Source of the DNA: JANQQJ01 sp046290575
GTDB lineage: Bacteria > Pseudomonadota > Alphaproteobacteria > SMXS01
DNA: 64,000 nucleotides
Reading direction: 5' to 3'
Assembly (NCBI GenBank): GCA_046290575.1
Contig: JBKAGX010000001.1
Location: forward strand, 1,054,001-1,118,000
Positions 24,403-33,437 of this stretch are shown here, one piece after another; the first letter of the stretch is position 1, and every line of letters begins with the position of its first letter. A program made the position numbers and the translations under genes. The notes under the pieces were generated by a model. The model searched no databases. It worked only from the letters and a program-made list of their open reading frames with translations, and was not told where the DNA came from.

Positions 24403-26028
24403 TTATTCAGAGATACGCAGATTGTTGATTTCCGTTGCGATAGCGACGAACGCAGCCTGCAGATCGTTATTGGTGGGCGAGTTGAAATACTGGTCCGGCC
24501 GGCCGGCGCAGTTCTCGAACGTCGTCTTCGTTGCGTTGTCGTTCACGCCAAAGGTGATTGTGAAGATGATGACCCCGGCGTCACGCATGTCCTGGCAGAC
24601 GTCTTCCATCTTGTCGTCGAGAATTCCCTGAACGGCACTGAAACTGCCGCTGCCGAGCCGTTCTTCCTCGATCCGGCCATAGGCTGTGTAGTCAGCGCCG
24701 TCGGGGATGTCGTTCTTTTTGACCTCAGCACTGCTATGGCTTGAACAGCACGCTTTGCCGGGTAGGCCGGTCAGCTTGGTTCTGCCGTCATCGGCCTTGC
24801 CGGTGCCGGGCCAGTCATACCACTGGTTTGTCCCGTCGGTGAGCATGATGACGACTTTTTCCCAATTGGGTTCGGCGTAATCCAGCGGGAACTCGGCAGG
24901 GGTATTGCCACCCCACAGGCCCCGCCAGCGCGGCGAAATCACCCGCCAGCCCCAGACCAGCCCCAAATTCGACATGGTGCCGCCCCGGTGCCAGGGCTGC
25001 ATCTCATTAATGGCCGCTTTCACGTCGGTTTTGGACTGAATGAGGGGCGTAATCGCCGGCGGACAGCCCAGGTTCGGGCCTGTGCCATCGTTCTGAGCGC
25101 TGTTGGACTCATCGATTGGCGGCCATTCATTGTCGCCCTTCATATAGATCAGCTCTTCTTCTTCGGTGACCTCTAGTTCATCACCATTTTTGTCGAGGAA
25201 TATCTGATCTTTGGTCGATGGCCAGGCCATCACGTCCCATTTGGCAATGCCCGGCGGATCATCTGTTTCGTCATAGGGGTCCGCCCGTCCCATAACGCAG
25301 CCTTTCCACGTCGTCCCCGCGAAGAGCGTCGATTCGCTGAAGCTGTTGACCCATCCGGTCCGGCCAGATCCGATGTTAACCATCGCGGCATAGGGCACCA
25401 GGGAAACGTAGAAGTTCTCGATTGTCTCGCGGTCATTATAAAGGGTGTCGACCAGCGTATGCGCGGCGGCGATCATCGTGTCCATTTTGTTGACAGATGC
25501 GCCGGACAATTTGCCGCGCATGGAGCCGGTGTTATCCATCACCAGGACGAGTTCGACGCCGCGACCGTTGCGCACGACGGTGGTTTCCGCCTGAACGTCC
25601 ATCTTTGACACGCCCAGGACCTGCATGAATTGCGTCGGCATGTCTGCGTCTGCCGTTACATTCACGTCGGATTCCGTCACGGTGATCGCGAGCACGGGCG
25701 CGGAGATTTCCTGAAAGCCGTCCGGGAAATTTGCAGCAAAGAAGTTATTGCCGGCGTTGATGGCGGCTGCGGTTCTGACCTCGGCGGTGCCGATTGTGTT
25801 TTCATAGGCCCGGCCCGCAGCCAGGGCAGCGGCATCCAGCGCATTCTGCAGTTCAACGCGGCCTGAATGGAGCCGCGAGTAATCGACGGCGGCGCCGACG
25901 AACCCCAAAATGGGTACGGCGATCACGCCATAGATGATGACTGTGGCGCCCACGGCATCGCGCGCCCAGCGTCGAACGGCGTTTAACGATTTCTTTTTTA
26001 AGCAGCTTTGCAGCAGTTGCCTGACCAT
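24403..26028 (-). CDS. TadG-like protein with von Willebrand factor A domain
   Basis: This is a 541-residue protein from the ATG at 26028, which has a GGAG site 13 bases upstream; an ATG at 26052 is an alternative. An N-terminal Tad-type helix (VIIYGVIAVPILGFVGAAVD) is followed by a helix that ends in ALDAAALAAGRAY. A vWA domain then begins with VELVLVMDNTGSM; D165-N-T-G-S169 forms the metal-ion-dependent adhesion site. The vWA part runs almost to the C-terminus (ACQDMRDAGVIIFTITFGV-like). In Tad systems such TadG proteins are thought to anchor or tip the pilus. It has its own terminator. Confidence 0.87.
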   Translation of the reverse strand: MVRQLLQSCLKKKSLNAVRRWARDAVGATVIIYGVIAVPILGFVGAAVDYSRLHSGRVELQNALDAAALAAGRAYENTIGTAEVRTAAAINAGNNFFAANFPDGFQEISAPVLAITVTESDVNVTADADMPTQFMQVLGVSKMDVQAETTVVRNGRGVELVLVMDNTGSMRGKLSGASVNKMDTMIAAAHTLVDTLYNDRETIENFYVSLVPYAAMVNIGSGRTGWVNSFSESTLFAGTTWKGCVMGRADPYDETDDPPGIAKWDVMAWPSTKDQIFLDKNGDELEVTEEEELIYMKGDNEWPPIDESNSAQNDGTGPNLGCPPAITPLIQSKTDVKAAINEMQPWHRGGTMSNLGLVWGWRVISPRWRGLWGGNTPAEFPLDYAEPNWEKVVIMLTDGTNQWYDWPGTGKADDGRTKLTGLPGKACCSSHSSAEVKKNDIPDGADYTAYGRIEEERLGSGSFSAVQGILDDKMEDVCQDMRDAGVIIFTITFGVNDNATKTTFENCAGRPDQYFNSPTNNDLQAAFVAIATEINNLRISE

Positions 26029-26333
26029 CAGTCTGTTCTCCGACCTACGCATCAATTCGGTGTGGCCTGCGTCAGTCTTGGGCCCGCTCCCCCAAGAACG
26101 GGCTTGGATCGGGTTTCCGATCTTTGGCGTACCCAGACGAATAATTCTCAACTATTGTTAACAAAGGTAGAAAAAATTGTACATATAATAGTATTAATGA
26201 TTTTTTTTGAATGAAATCTTAAATAAAAAATAATTTATAACAAATTTTAATAAATAGATTTATATGGTTTTTGTTGTTTGGGCGGGGCTATTTTGCTATT
26301 TACTGATGCTGGGGGCAGGAGAAAGGGACAGGT
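26029..26333. promoter_or_regulatory. AT-rich divergent control region between TadG and TadE genes
   Basis: The stretch 26150-26290 is unusually AT-rich for this genome, with long A and T runs and the segment ATTTTAATAAATAGATTTA. It separates the vWA TadG gene (minus) from the TadE-like pair (plus), so it should hold both promoters. I see no clear operator repeat in it. Runs of this kind are a common target for H-NS/MucR-type silencers, which is only inference here. Confidence 0.5.
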
Positions 26334-26930
26334 ATGGAACAAGCGGAGCCCCACAGTCGGCGCACATCTCCAAACGCAGTTCAGCGCTGGATAAAGAACC
26401 GCCGTGGCAACGTGATGATTGAATTCGCGTTTGTCGCTGGCCCGTTTGTCGCCTTGACCATCGGCATTATTGAGTTGGGCCTCGCCTACTGGGCGACAAC
26501 GCTTCTGGACACCGCCACGCAGGAAACGGCGCGCCAGATTCGCACCGGCGAACTGCAGCAGGCCGCCGCCGCTGAAGGCGAAGAGGCAACAGCCGAAGAA
26601 CTTTTCAGAGATGCCGTCTGTGACGCTATGGACGGACTGCTGGCGTGTGATTCGGCAAACGATAATTTTTACTTTGACGTGCGGAATTACCCCGGTTTCG
26701 GCGACGTCAACATGTCGCCGCCAGAGACAGAGGCAGAGAGTGGCGCCATTTTGACCACATTCAATCCCGGGTCGGAGAACGAGGTTATCCTGGTGCGGAC
26801 CTACTACCGTTGGGACGTTGTGACGCCGGGTATGAAGTATTTGATGTCGAACCATGTGGACGCGACAGGACGGCTGGTTCTGGAATCTACGGTTGCTTTC
26901 CGCAACGAGCCGTTTCCTTCGATTGAATAG
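26334..26930 (+). CDS. TadE-like pseudopilin
   Basis: This is a 198-residue protein from the ATG at 26334. The N-terminus is polar (MEQAEPHSRRTSPNAVQRW), then RRGNVMIEFAFVAGPFVALTI gives the Gly-x-x-x-x-Glu prepilin-type junction and a hydrophobic helix. The soluble part holds an acidic coiled region (AAAAEGEEATAEELF) and two Cys. Together with the next gene it forms a plus-strand pair in the Tad island. It is probably exported and processed by the prepilin peptidase encoded at 37756-38223. Confidence 0.82.
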   Translation: MEQAEPHSRRTSPNAVQRWIKNRRGNVMIEFAFVAGPFVALTIGIIELGLAYWATTLLDTATQETARQIRTGELQQAAAAEGEEATAEELFRDAVCDAMDGLLACDSANDNFYFDVRNYPGFGDVNMSPPETEAESGAILTTFNPGSENEVILVRTYYRWDVVTPGMKYLMSNHVDATGRLVLESTVAFRNEPFPSIE

Positions 26931-26969
26931 TCCAGAGGCGTTACTGCCGGTGGATGGTGAGTGACAAAC

Positions 26970-27578
26970 ATGAAGAAGAAGATCAAAAAGTCAGACGCTC
27001 TTGCGATCCTGATCCGCCGCCGCCGCTCGATGGCGAAAGACAGGCGCGGCATTGCCGCTGTCGAGATGGCTTTTATTGCGCCTCTCATGATCATTATGCT
27101 GTTGGGTCTGATTGAGGCGATTGATGTTCTGCTCGTTGACCGTAAGGTCACCACCATGACAAATGCTGTCGCTGATCTGGTCAGCCGTGTCCGTGAAATT
27201 GACCCGGACGGTCTGACCGATGTGTTCTCGGCATCTGAAGCTATTATGGATCCGTTTTCTGGTGATGACGCCACGATCCAGATTGTCAGCATTGTTCGAG
27301 GGACAGACAACGCGACGACGGTTCACTGGTCGGCATCAAGTTCGGGAACGGCACCCTATGCATCGGGCGTTGCCTATCCCAAGACCATTCCCTCCGGCGT
27401 CCTGGCGGTGAATGAAAGTGTTATTCTGGCCAGCGTCACCTACCAGTATGCAGGGCCAATCACGGACATGTTTGTCAACGGCTTCAACCTGGAAGCAGAA
27501 TATTATTCGAAACCGAGACGCTCCCGGACGGTCCTCTTATGTGACGACCTGGACCTTGCTGACCCAAGCTGCATCTAG
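26970..27578 (+). CDS. TadE-like pseudopilin
   Basis: This is a 202-residue protein from the ATG at 26970, with GGTGAG 9 bases upstream; a GTG at 26961 is also in frame. After a basic leader (MKKKIKKSDALAILIRRRR) comes RRGIAAVEMAFIAPLMIIML, the TadE-type Glu-bearing helix. The periplasmic part ends with CDDLDLADPSC, so two Cys near the C-terminus may pair. It follows the other TadE-like gene by 39 bases and is the last gene of that small operon. It faces the second Flp pilin gene. Confidence 0.82.
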   Translation: MKKKIKKSDALAILIRRRRSMAKDRRGIAAVEMAFIAPLMIIMLLGLIEAIDVLLVDRKVTTMTNAVADLVSRVREIDPDGLTDVFSASEAIMDPFSGDDATIQIVSIVRGTDNATTVHWSASSSGTAPYASGVAYPKTIPSGVLAVNESVILASVTYQYAGPITDMFVNGFNLEAEYYSKPRRSRTVLLCDDLDLADPSCI

Positions 27579-27799
27579 GACATTGTTACCCGTTCACCTT
27601 GAGTGAGATGGACACAAAGTAGGCGGGTCTAGCGGGGTTTGTTCCAGGGTCGAGCGGCACCAGGTTTAGGCCACAGCCCGACACCTCAATTAAAACACGT
27701 AACCGAGGCTTAGTGTAGGGCCACGGCTTTGGGTCGTATTGATTGAAAACTGATTTTGGACGCTAACTATTCGCGACGCGGTTGCGTCCGATGGGGATA

Positions 27800-27994
27800 T
27801 TAGAAGGGGATCGTGTTTACCGTGTCGTACATTCCTTTGACCGCGACACCCAGTGAGCCGACGGATGATGCAACGACCACAGCGATCAATGCGCAGATCA
27901 ACGCATACTCGATCATCGTGGCGCCTTCATCACGCTCTGCAAACATTCCCAGAATCTGACTCACGTTATTCCTCATAGTCTTTCGCGAATTCAT
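27800..27994 (-). CDS. flp: Flp-type major pilin subunit (copy 2)
   Basis: This 64-residue prepilin starts at ATG 27994 (MNSRKTMRNNVSQILGMFAE), with AGGGTGG just upstream. The processing site is EG^ATMIEYALICALIAVVVA: the Tad peptidase cuts after the Gly and the mature protein begins ATMIEY, with the Glu-Tyr pair of Flp pilins. The mature form is about 38 residues, normal for the family. It lies 10.5 kb from the other flp gene, on the same strand, with its own AT-rich upstream region. It may be a minor pilin or an alternative major pilin. Confidence 0.9.
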   Translation of the reverse strand: MNSRKTMRNNVSQILGMFAERDEGATMIEYALICALIAVVVASSVGSLGVAVKGMYDTVNTIPF

Positions 27995-28053
27995 TCTATC
28001 CACCCTAATAAACCACATTTGTTGGGGGAACTCAATGAAATAAAAGGCTGAAT

Positions 28054-28066
28054 ATTTGTTTCAAAT
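28054..28066. promoter_or_regulatory. ATTTG-N3-CAAAT palindrome upstream of flp copy 2
   Basis: The perfect palindrome ATTTGTTTCAAAT lies 60 bases upstream of the second flp start codon. A near-copy stands upstream of the other flp gene (38709-38721). This makes it a candidate binding site for a regulator of both pilins. Confidence 0.3.
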
Positions 28067-28220
28067 TCAATAATTATTATTTCTTTAGGGTATGGGTAAA
28101 CTGTTGTTGAGGGGTTAGAGTGCCTGCAATACCCTTGTGGACAGACGGGACGCGTGACTGGTCAGGGCCCAAAGCCCGGCTGAAACGGCGTCTTCTAGGT
28201 GTTGGTGGAGCTGAAAGGAC

Positions 28221-29963
28221 GTGGCTTCAGTGAAAAAGGTTCAATGGAGTGACGAGCGAGACGGGGCGGCCGGAACCGGCTGGCCGGGGGCGGTGGCAGT
28301 AATCCTGCCACTCATGGTTCTCTTGACGGCGTGTGCGTCCGGCAACCCAGCGCCACCGGCAAGTCAGGCACCGCAGCAATTACCGCCAGCGCAAAACATG
28401 TCGGTATCTCTCACCCTGGCCGAAGCATCCGAACGCTCGGGGGATCTCGTTTCTGCGGCGACCTACTACGCCCAGGCCATCGCAGAAGGTAAAGGCGGCG
28501 CGCGCCCTTACGTCAGGCGCGGTGAGATTATGCTTGAGATGGGTCAGCCCGAAGCAGCGGCAGCCGTTTTTGACGACGCCTTGGCGGCAGGGCACGATCA
28601 CACCCAAATTCACCGCGGTTTGGGCCGGGCGCTCGCCTGGCTCGGCCAGGGAGAGGCGGCGCGCAAAGAGTACGAGATTGCGCTGGAGCGGACTCCCGAA
28701 GACGTTCAAACGCTTAACGGTTATGGTGTTGTCCTCGATATGCTGGGGCGGCATGCCGATGCGCAACAACGGTATCGGGAAGCCACGGCGCTTGCGCCAA
28801 GCAATCTATCGGTTCGGAACAATCTGGCACTTTCCTATGCTTTGTCGGGCAATCTTCCGGAAGGAATCGCCATCCTGGAGTCCATTGTGCAGTCGGGTGT
28901 TTCGAACGCGCAGCACCGGCAGAATCTGGCGCTCCTGTACGGGCTTTCGGGCGATCAGGACGCAGCGGAAAGGCTTGCCCGGCGGGACCTCGAAGCTGAT
29001 CAGGCAAGCAAGAATCTCGAGCTTTATTCCAACATGCGGCATCTCTTTTCCGGACAGGGTGATGGTACGCCGAAAGCAGCATCCGTCGTGGCGGCGCCAA
29101 GCCAGCCAGCGGCGGGCGGGGTGCCGTCTGATGCCCCACCAGCGGTAACCTACGTTCGGGAACCGGTGGTGACGGAACCGCCCCTTGCCGTCGATGAATC
29201 GAACGCGGAGGCGGACGCCGCGGCGGTGCCCGAGGGGCCATCGGTCGCCCCTGAACCTGCTCAGCCCAAAGCCAGTGCTGAAGATGCCGAGATCATACCG
29301 GTATTGGTCGAGCCCGCCCCGCCGTCTGATGGTGGAGCACAGACAATTGCGGTTGAAGTCGTACCCGCCGATCCGTCTGAGGCTGATGCACAGATGATCG
29401 CGGTTGAAGTTGTACCCGCGCAGCCCCCTGGACCGGCTGATGCCAGTATCGAGGGCGTGGAAATTCCGGTTGATGGCGTCGGCACGCTACGGTCGTCGCC
29501 TGAAGGTAATGAGCCTGTCCGGGAGATTTCGATCGAGGTCATCGACGAACAAGGCGCCATAGAAATTCCCATCGACGGCGCCAGCGGTGCAGCAGCAGAC
29601 GAGTCCGATCTACCGCCGGGAACGATTGTGCGCCCGGTCGGCTCCCCGTCTCCTGCGGGCGGCTCTTCCGATGCCGTCAACAATGTTGCCTCTGCTTCAG
29701 CGATTTCGGAACGCGTACCGCCCGAAGCCGGAGACTGGTCCATTGAGGCAGGGCCGTTTGAAAAGCGGTCTGAAGCTGAACTTCTCTGGCGTGAGATTCA
29801 GTCACGCCAGGTGCCGGCGGCAAGAGATGCAGAACATACTGTCCAGTCTTCAGCTTCGGGTTTTCGACTTCGGGTTGGTCCAATCCCGGTCTTCAATGAC
29901 GCGCGTCAGCTTTGCGCGATGATTGAAGGCGGTGCACCAGGTTGTGCTGTCAGACCCTATTGA
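28221..29963 (+). CDS. TPR lipoprotein with C-terminal SPOR-like domain (TadD-like)
   Basis: This is a 580-residue lipoprotein with lipobox LLTACAS (Cys 38 from the GTG at 28221; a GTG at 28230 is also possible). Residues of about 55-270 form TPR repeats with typical Ala-Tyr patterns (AASTYYAQAI-like, GRALAWLGQGEAAR). A Pro/Ala/Glu-rich linker with several near-identical units around IAVEVVPA follows. The last 75 residues are a SPOR-like domain (WSIEAGPFEKRSEAELLW, FRLRVGPIPVFNDARQLC), which binds bare peptidoglycan strands in other proteins. Position in the island and the TPR part suggest the TadD role of helping secretin assembly. The SPOR domain is unusual for TadD. Confidence 0.82.
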   Translation: MASVKKVQWSDERDGAAGTGWPGAVAVILPLMVLLTACASGNPAPPASQAPQQLPPAQNMSVSLTLAEASERSGDLVSAATYYAQAIAEGKGGARPYVRRGEIMLEMGQPEAAAAVFDDALAAGHDHTQIHRGLGRALAWLGQGEAARKEYEIALERTPEDVQTLNGYGVVLDMLGRHADAQQRYREATALAPSNLSVRNNLALSYALSGNLPEGIAILESIVQSGVSNAQHRQNLALLYGLSGDQDAAERLARRDLEADQASKNLELYSNMRHLFSGQGDGTPKAASVVAAPSQPAAGGVPSDAPPAVTYVREPVVTEPPLAVDESNAEADAAAVPEGPSVAPEPAQPKASAEDAEIIPVLVEPAPPSDGGAQTIAVEVVPADPSEADAQMIAVEVVPAQPPGPADASIEGVEIPVDGVGTLRSSPEGNEPVREISIEVIDEQGAIEIPIDGASGAAADESDLPPGTIVRPVGSPSPAGGSSDAVNNVASASAISERVPPEAGDWSIEAGPFEKRSEAELLWREIQSRQVPAARDAEHTVQSSASGFRLRVGPIPVFNDARQLCAMIEGGAPGCAVRPY

Positions 29964-29980
29964 CCAAATAGGGCATGGGT

Positions 29981-30005
29981 CCCCGCGGTGACGTTTGCCA
30001 CGGGG
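29981..30005. terminator. GC-rich hairpin between convergent genes
   Basis: CCCCGCGG (29981-29988) pairs with CCACGGGG (29998-30005), including one G-T pair. It lies between the stop codons of the TPR lipoprotein and tadC. No T-run follows on either strand, so its strength as a terminator is uncertain. Confidence 0.35.
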
Positions 30006-30016
30006 CTCCGGGGGTC

Positions 30017-30994
30017 TTACTTGAAGGTATTCAGGGAGTTGATGATCGCCGGGCCGAGCAGAACCGCGAACAGGCAGGGCAGGATAAACAGAACCATCGG
30101 GATCGTCAGTGTGGCCGGCAACCGCGCAGCTTTTTCTTCTGCGCGCAGGAGGCGGGCTTCACGAAAATCGTTGGCCAGTACGCGGAACGACTGCGAGATC
30201 GGTGTCCCATAGCGTTCGGTCTGTGCCAGCGTGCTGACAACAGACTCAATGGTTGAAATGCCGGTGCGCTTCACCAGATTGGTTAGCGCTTCCATTCTAT
30301 CGGGCAGGATATTGAGCTCCACGGAAGTCAGACTAAGTTCATCTGCGACTTCAGGGTGAGAGCGGCCGACCTCGCCTGCGACACGGTCGAAGGACGCGTC
30401 CAGGCCCAGGCCCGCTTCTGTACACACAACCAGGAGATCGAGGGCATCGGGCAAGCCCCGTTCCAGCTGAACCCCGCGTTTCTTCGCGCGATGAGAAAGC
30501 AGCAGATCTGGCAGGGCGAAGCCCAGAATGACCGATAAGGCCAGCGTACCACCCCAGGCGATCTCGTTCATTTCACGGACACTGTCCACCGTGTAGTAGC
30601 TGACCATCGCGATACCAAACATCAGAAAAGGCCCGATAAGCTTGGCGGCAAAAAAGTAACCCAGTGCTTCTTGATTCCGCCAGCCAGCCTGAGCGAGGCG
30701 TAGCCTCGCGGCCTCGGACGTTTCGGCGCTGGCTCGACGCATCTCTATGGATAGCGAGTTGAAGATGGTTTTGCGCTGCTGGAATGTAACCTTGGCTTTT
30801 TCTTCGGTCTTCTTGGCATGGCGGGCGCGAACATGATCGCGATGCGCTGCCATCGCCTTCATCCGGGCCCGCATCGGATCCTTTTCGATAAGGGATATCC
30901 AGATAAAGATCACAAGTGCCAGGGTCAGGAGGGCCGCGCCAATCGGCACCACCTGAACCAGGGACAGTGAACTGATGAAAGCAACCGGGGTCAA
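30017..30994 (-). CDS. tadC: Tad pilus inner-membrane platform protein TadC
   Basis: This is a 325-residue type II secretion F-domain protein. Several membrane helices are visible: one near residues 12-34, two around 120-170 and one at the C-terminus (IPMVLFILPCLFAVLLGPAI). Between them lies the F-domain motif GLPDALDLLVVCTEAGLGLD. The start is a TTG at 30994, whose last bases overlap the tadB stop (TTGA). The next Met at residue 41 would lose the first membrane helix, so the TTG is favoured. It pairs with TadB to form the platform on which the CpaF motor acts. Confidence 0.9.
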   Translation of the reverse strand: MTPVAFISSLSLVQVVPIGAALLTLALVIFIWISLIEKDPMRARMKAMAAHRDHVRARHAKKTEEKAKVTFQQRKTIFNSLSIEMRRASAETSEAARLRLAQAGWRNQEALGYFFAAKLIGPFLMFGIAMVSYYTVDSVREMNEIAWGGTLALSVILGFALPDLLLSHRAKKRGVQLERGLPDALDLLVVCTEAGLGLDASFDRVAGEVGRSHPEVADELSLTSVELNILPDRMEALTNLVKRTGISTIESVVSTLAQTERYGTPISQSFRVLANDFREARLLRAEEKAARLPATLTIPMVLFILPCLFAVLLGPAIINSLNTFK

Positions 30995-32001
30995 AAGTCG
31001 AACCTCACCATCTTGATCATAACTCCGAAACCGATGGCCATCGATGTACCGGCAAATGCGAGCACTTCCTGACCTGACGGATCCGAAAACAGAACGCCCA
31101 TGTAATCCGGGTTGAGGACAAGCAGGATGCCCATAACGACGAAGGGAAGGGCACCGATGATCATGGCCGACGCGCGTGCTTCAGACGAATAAGCGCGGAT
31201 TTTCAGGTGCATCTGTTGCCGCGAGCGCAGCAGCCTGGCCAGATTGCCCAGAGACTCGCTCAAATTACCGCCCGTTTCACGGGTGATGGAAAGCGAAACG
31301 GCAAGAAAGGCATAGTCCGTCAGACCAAGCCGCTGAACCGAGCGGTTCAACCCCTCCTCCATGTCGATACCAATCATCATCTCATCGCTGATTTTCTTGA
31401 ACTCGACAGCAGCAGGGCCCTTAAGATCGCGGGCAATGGCGTGGATGGATTCGCTGACCGGCAGACCGGACTTCACGCTGCGTACGATCAGCTCGATCGC
31501 GTCGGGCAAGTCGGTCAGGAATGCTTTCGCGCGCCGCGCCCCACGTGAGCGGATAACAATGGTGGGCAAAGCGACGCCGACCAGCAGGCCGACGGCTGCT
31601 GCTGCCGTCAGGGGCAGTGACGAGAACATCAAGACCCCTACGGCCACGATGATCGCGATACCTGCAATGATGCCGGCCAACGTGCCTGGACCCCAGTCGA
31701 AGCCGGCGCGTTCCAGCCGCAACCGAACAATGTTCAGATCGGGTGCGAGAATGCTGAAGCGGCTTTCCTGCGGTAGGAACTTCGCTGCCCCCTTTTTCTT
31801 TGCGCGGATATTGGCCGGGGTGGACTTGTTCTTCTGACGGGTAAGCATCGCGTCAGGGGCTTCGAGCAGTGCGACCTTCTCGATCCGTTTGCGGATCTTC
31901 CGATCGTCCGATGACCCGTAGGCCATCAGGAATGCCGTCGGGACCAGCGCAAACGCGCATAGTCCGAACACGATCTCCGGGTTATTGAGGAGGACCTCCA
32001 T
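30991..32001 (-). CDS. tadB: Tad pilus inner-membrane platform protein TadB
   Basis: This is a 336-residue F-domain membrane protein from the ATG at 32001, which overlaps the cpaF stop by one base. The helix VFGLCAFALVPTAFLMAYG opens the protein. A central pair of helices, the F-domain segment FLTDLPDAIELIVRSVKSGL and a C-terminal pair follow. TadB and TadC together form the inner-membrane platform of the Flp pilus machine. Both overlaps around this gene indicate translational coupling within the cpa operon. Confidence 0.92.
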   Translation of the reverse strand: MEVLLNNPEIVFGLCAFALVPTAFLMAYGSSDDRKIRKRIEKVALLEAPDAMLTRQKNKSTPANIRAKKKGAAKFLPQESRFSILAPDLNIVRLRLERAGFDWGPGTLAGIIAGIAIIVAVGVLMFSSLPLTAAAAVGLLVGVALPTIVIRSRGARRAKAFLTDLPDAIELIVRSVKSGLPVSESIHAIARDLKGPAAVEFKKISDEMMIGIDMEEGLNRSVQRLGLTDYAFLAVSLSITRETGGNLSESLGNLARLLRSRQQMHLKIRAYSSEARASAMIIGALPFVVMGILLVLNPDYMGVLFSDPSGQEVLAFAGTSMAIGFGVMIKMVRFDF

Positions 32002-33434
32002 CAATGGCCTTCCTCCAATGCCGCAAGCAGGGACCGGTCGAGGCCAAAATGGGCTGCCGTTTTCAGGAAATGCGGCCGCAAGCCGGTATAAGCAAAGTTA
32101 CCGACAAGCTTGCCATCGCGCAGCTCACCGGAATGCTCGAAATTATAGAGGTCCTGCATCAGGATGACGTCGCCTTCAATGCCGACGATTTCGGCCACCT
32201 GAACAACACGGCGGACACCGTCGCGCATACGTTCGATCTGAACGATCATGTCGATCGCGTTGGCGACCTGAGTGCTCAAAGCGCGTTCGGTCAGTGAGAA
32301 CCCGCCCATTGAGACCATGTTTTCAAGTCGGATCAGGGCCTCGCGGGCAGAGTTGGCGTGAATGGTGCTCAAAGAGCCATCATGGCCGGTGTTCATCGCC
32401 TGAAGCATATCGATGGCTTCAGCACTCCGGATCTCACCAAGGATGATCCGGTCAGGGCGCATACGCAGCGCGTTCTTCACGAGATCGCGCATGGTGATCT
32501 CGCCCGTACCCTCGATATTCGATGGCCTGGTCTCAAGGCGTACGACATGCGGCTGCTGCAATTGCAGCTCTGCCGCGTCCTCAATGGTGACAATACGTTC
32601 GCCTATATCGATCATGCGCGACATTGCGTTCAGCAAGGTGGTCTTACCGGAGCCGGTACCGCCTGAAATCAGGATGTTCAAGCGCGATGCCGCAGCAATC
32701 TTGAGAACCGTTGCCATGCTCTCCGAGATGTTCTGGGTGCGGATCATCACATCCAGGGTGATCTTCTTTTTCGCGAACTTACGAATGGAGATCGATGTCC
32801 CGTCAAGCGCCAATGGCGGGGCGATAATGTTGACGCGACTGCCATCGGGCAACCGGGCGTCGACCAGGGGAACTGATTCATCGATGCGCCGGCCAACCCG
32901 GCTAACGATCCGCTGCGCCACGTTCATGACGTGCGCATTGTTTCGGAACTGAACGTCGGTCAGCTCCAGCTTGCCCTTGCGCTCGACAAAGATCTGGTCC
33001 GGGCCGTTGACCATAATGTCGGTGACGGCTTCGTCTTCCAGAAGCGGCTCAAGTGGGCCAAAGCCCACCATCTCATCGACCAAAAGCTTGGTAAGCTCCT
33101 GGTGTTCGCGCTGGCCCAGGACAATTCGCCGCTCGATAAGAATTTCGCTTACAAGGTCGCCGAGTTCTGTCTGCAGTTCTTCCCGCGACATCCGCACGGC
33201 GGCAGAGGCGTCGATGCGGTCAAGCACGTCCGCCAGCATGTCATCGCGGTTGGAGATCTGCGACCCTCTGGTCGCGTCTGTCCGCGCGGTCGTTGGCATG
33301 GTCGCCATGTCGTCGCTCTCACGCTCCATCACGGAGGTGTCGGCGGGTCCGGTGGATACAATGGCCCCCGGCGCGGGTCCTTTGCGCGGACCCGGACTGT
33401 CCGGTTCAGAATTAGGACTGCGGCGGCCGAACAT
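32001..33434 (-). CDS. cpaF: Tad pilus assembly ATPase CpaF
   Basis: This 477-residue secretion ATPase has the Walker A GGTGSGKTT at residues 258-266, an Asp box (IEDAAELQLQQPHVVRLETR), a Walker B region (RPDRIILGEIRSAEAIDML) and His-box motifs (MNTGHDGSLSTIHANS). The first 85 residues are a Pro/Ser-rich extension. CpaF (TadA) drives assembly, and in some species also retraction, of Flp pili. The ATG at 33434 begins three bases after the cpaE stop, within one operon. Confidence 0.95.
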   Translation of the reverse strand: MFGRRSPNSEPDSPGPRKGPAPGAIVSTGPADTSVMERESDDMATMPTTARTDATRGSQISNRDDMLADVLDRIDASAAVRMSREELQTELGDLVSEILIERRIVLGQREHQELTKLLVDEMVGFGPLEPLLEDEAVTDIMVNGPDQIFVERKGKLELTDVQFRNNAHVMNVAQRIVSRVGRRIDESVPLVDARLPDGSRVNIIAPPLALDGTSISIRKFAKKKITLDVMIRTQNISESMATVLKIAAASRLNILISGGTGSGKTTLLNAMSRMIDIGERIVTIEDAAELQLQQPHVVRLETRPSNIEGTGEITMRDLVKNALRMRPDRIILGEIRSAEAIDMLQAMNTGHDGSLSTIHANSAREALIRLENMVSMGGFSLTERALSTQVANAIDMIVQIERMRDGVRRVVQVAEIVGIEGDVILMQDLYNFEHSGELRDGKLVGNFAYTGLRPHFLKTAAHFGLDRSLLAALEEGH

Positions 33435-33437
33435 CGA

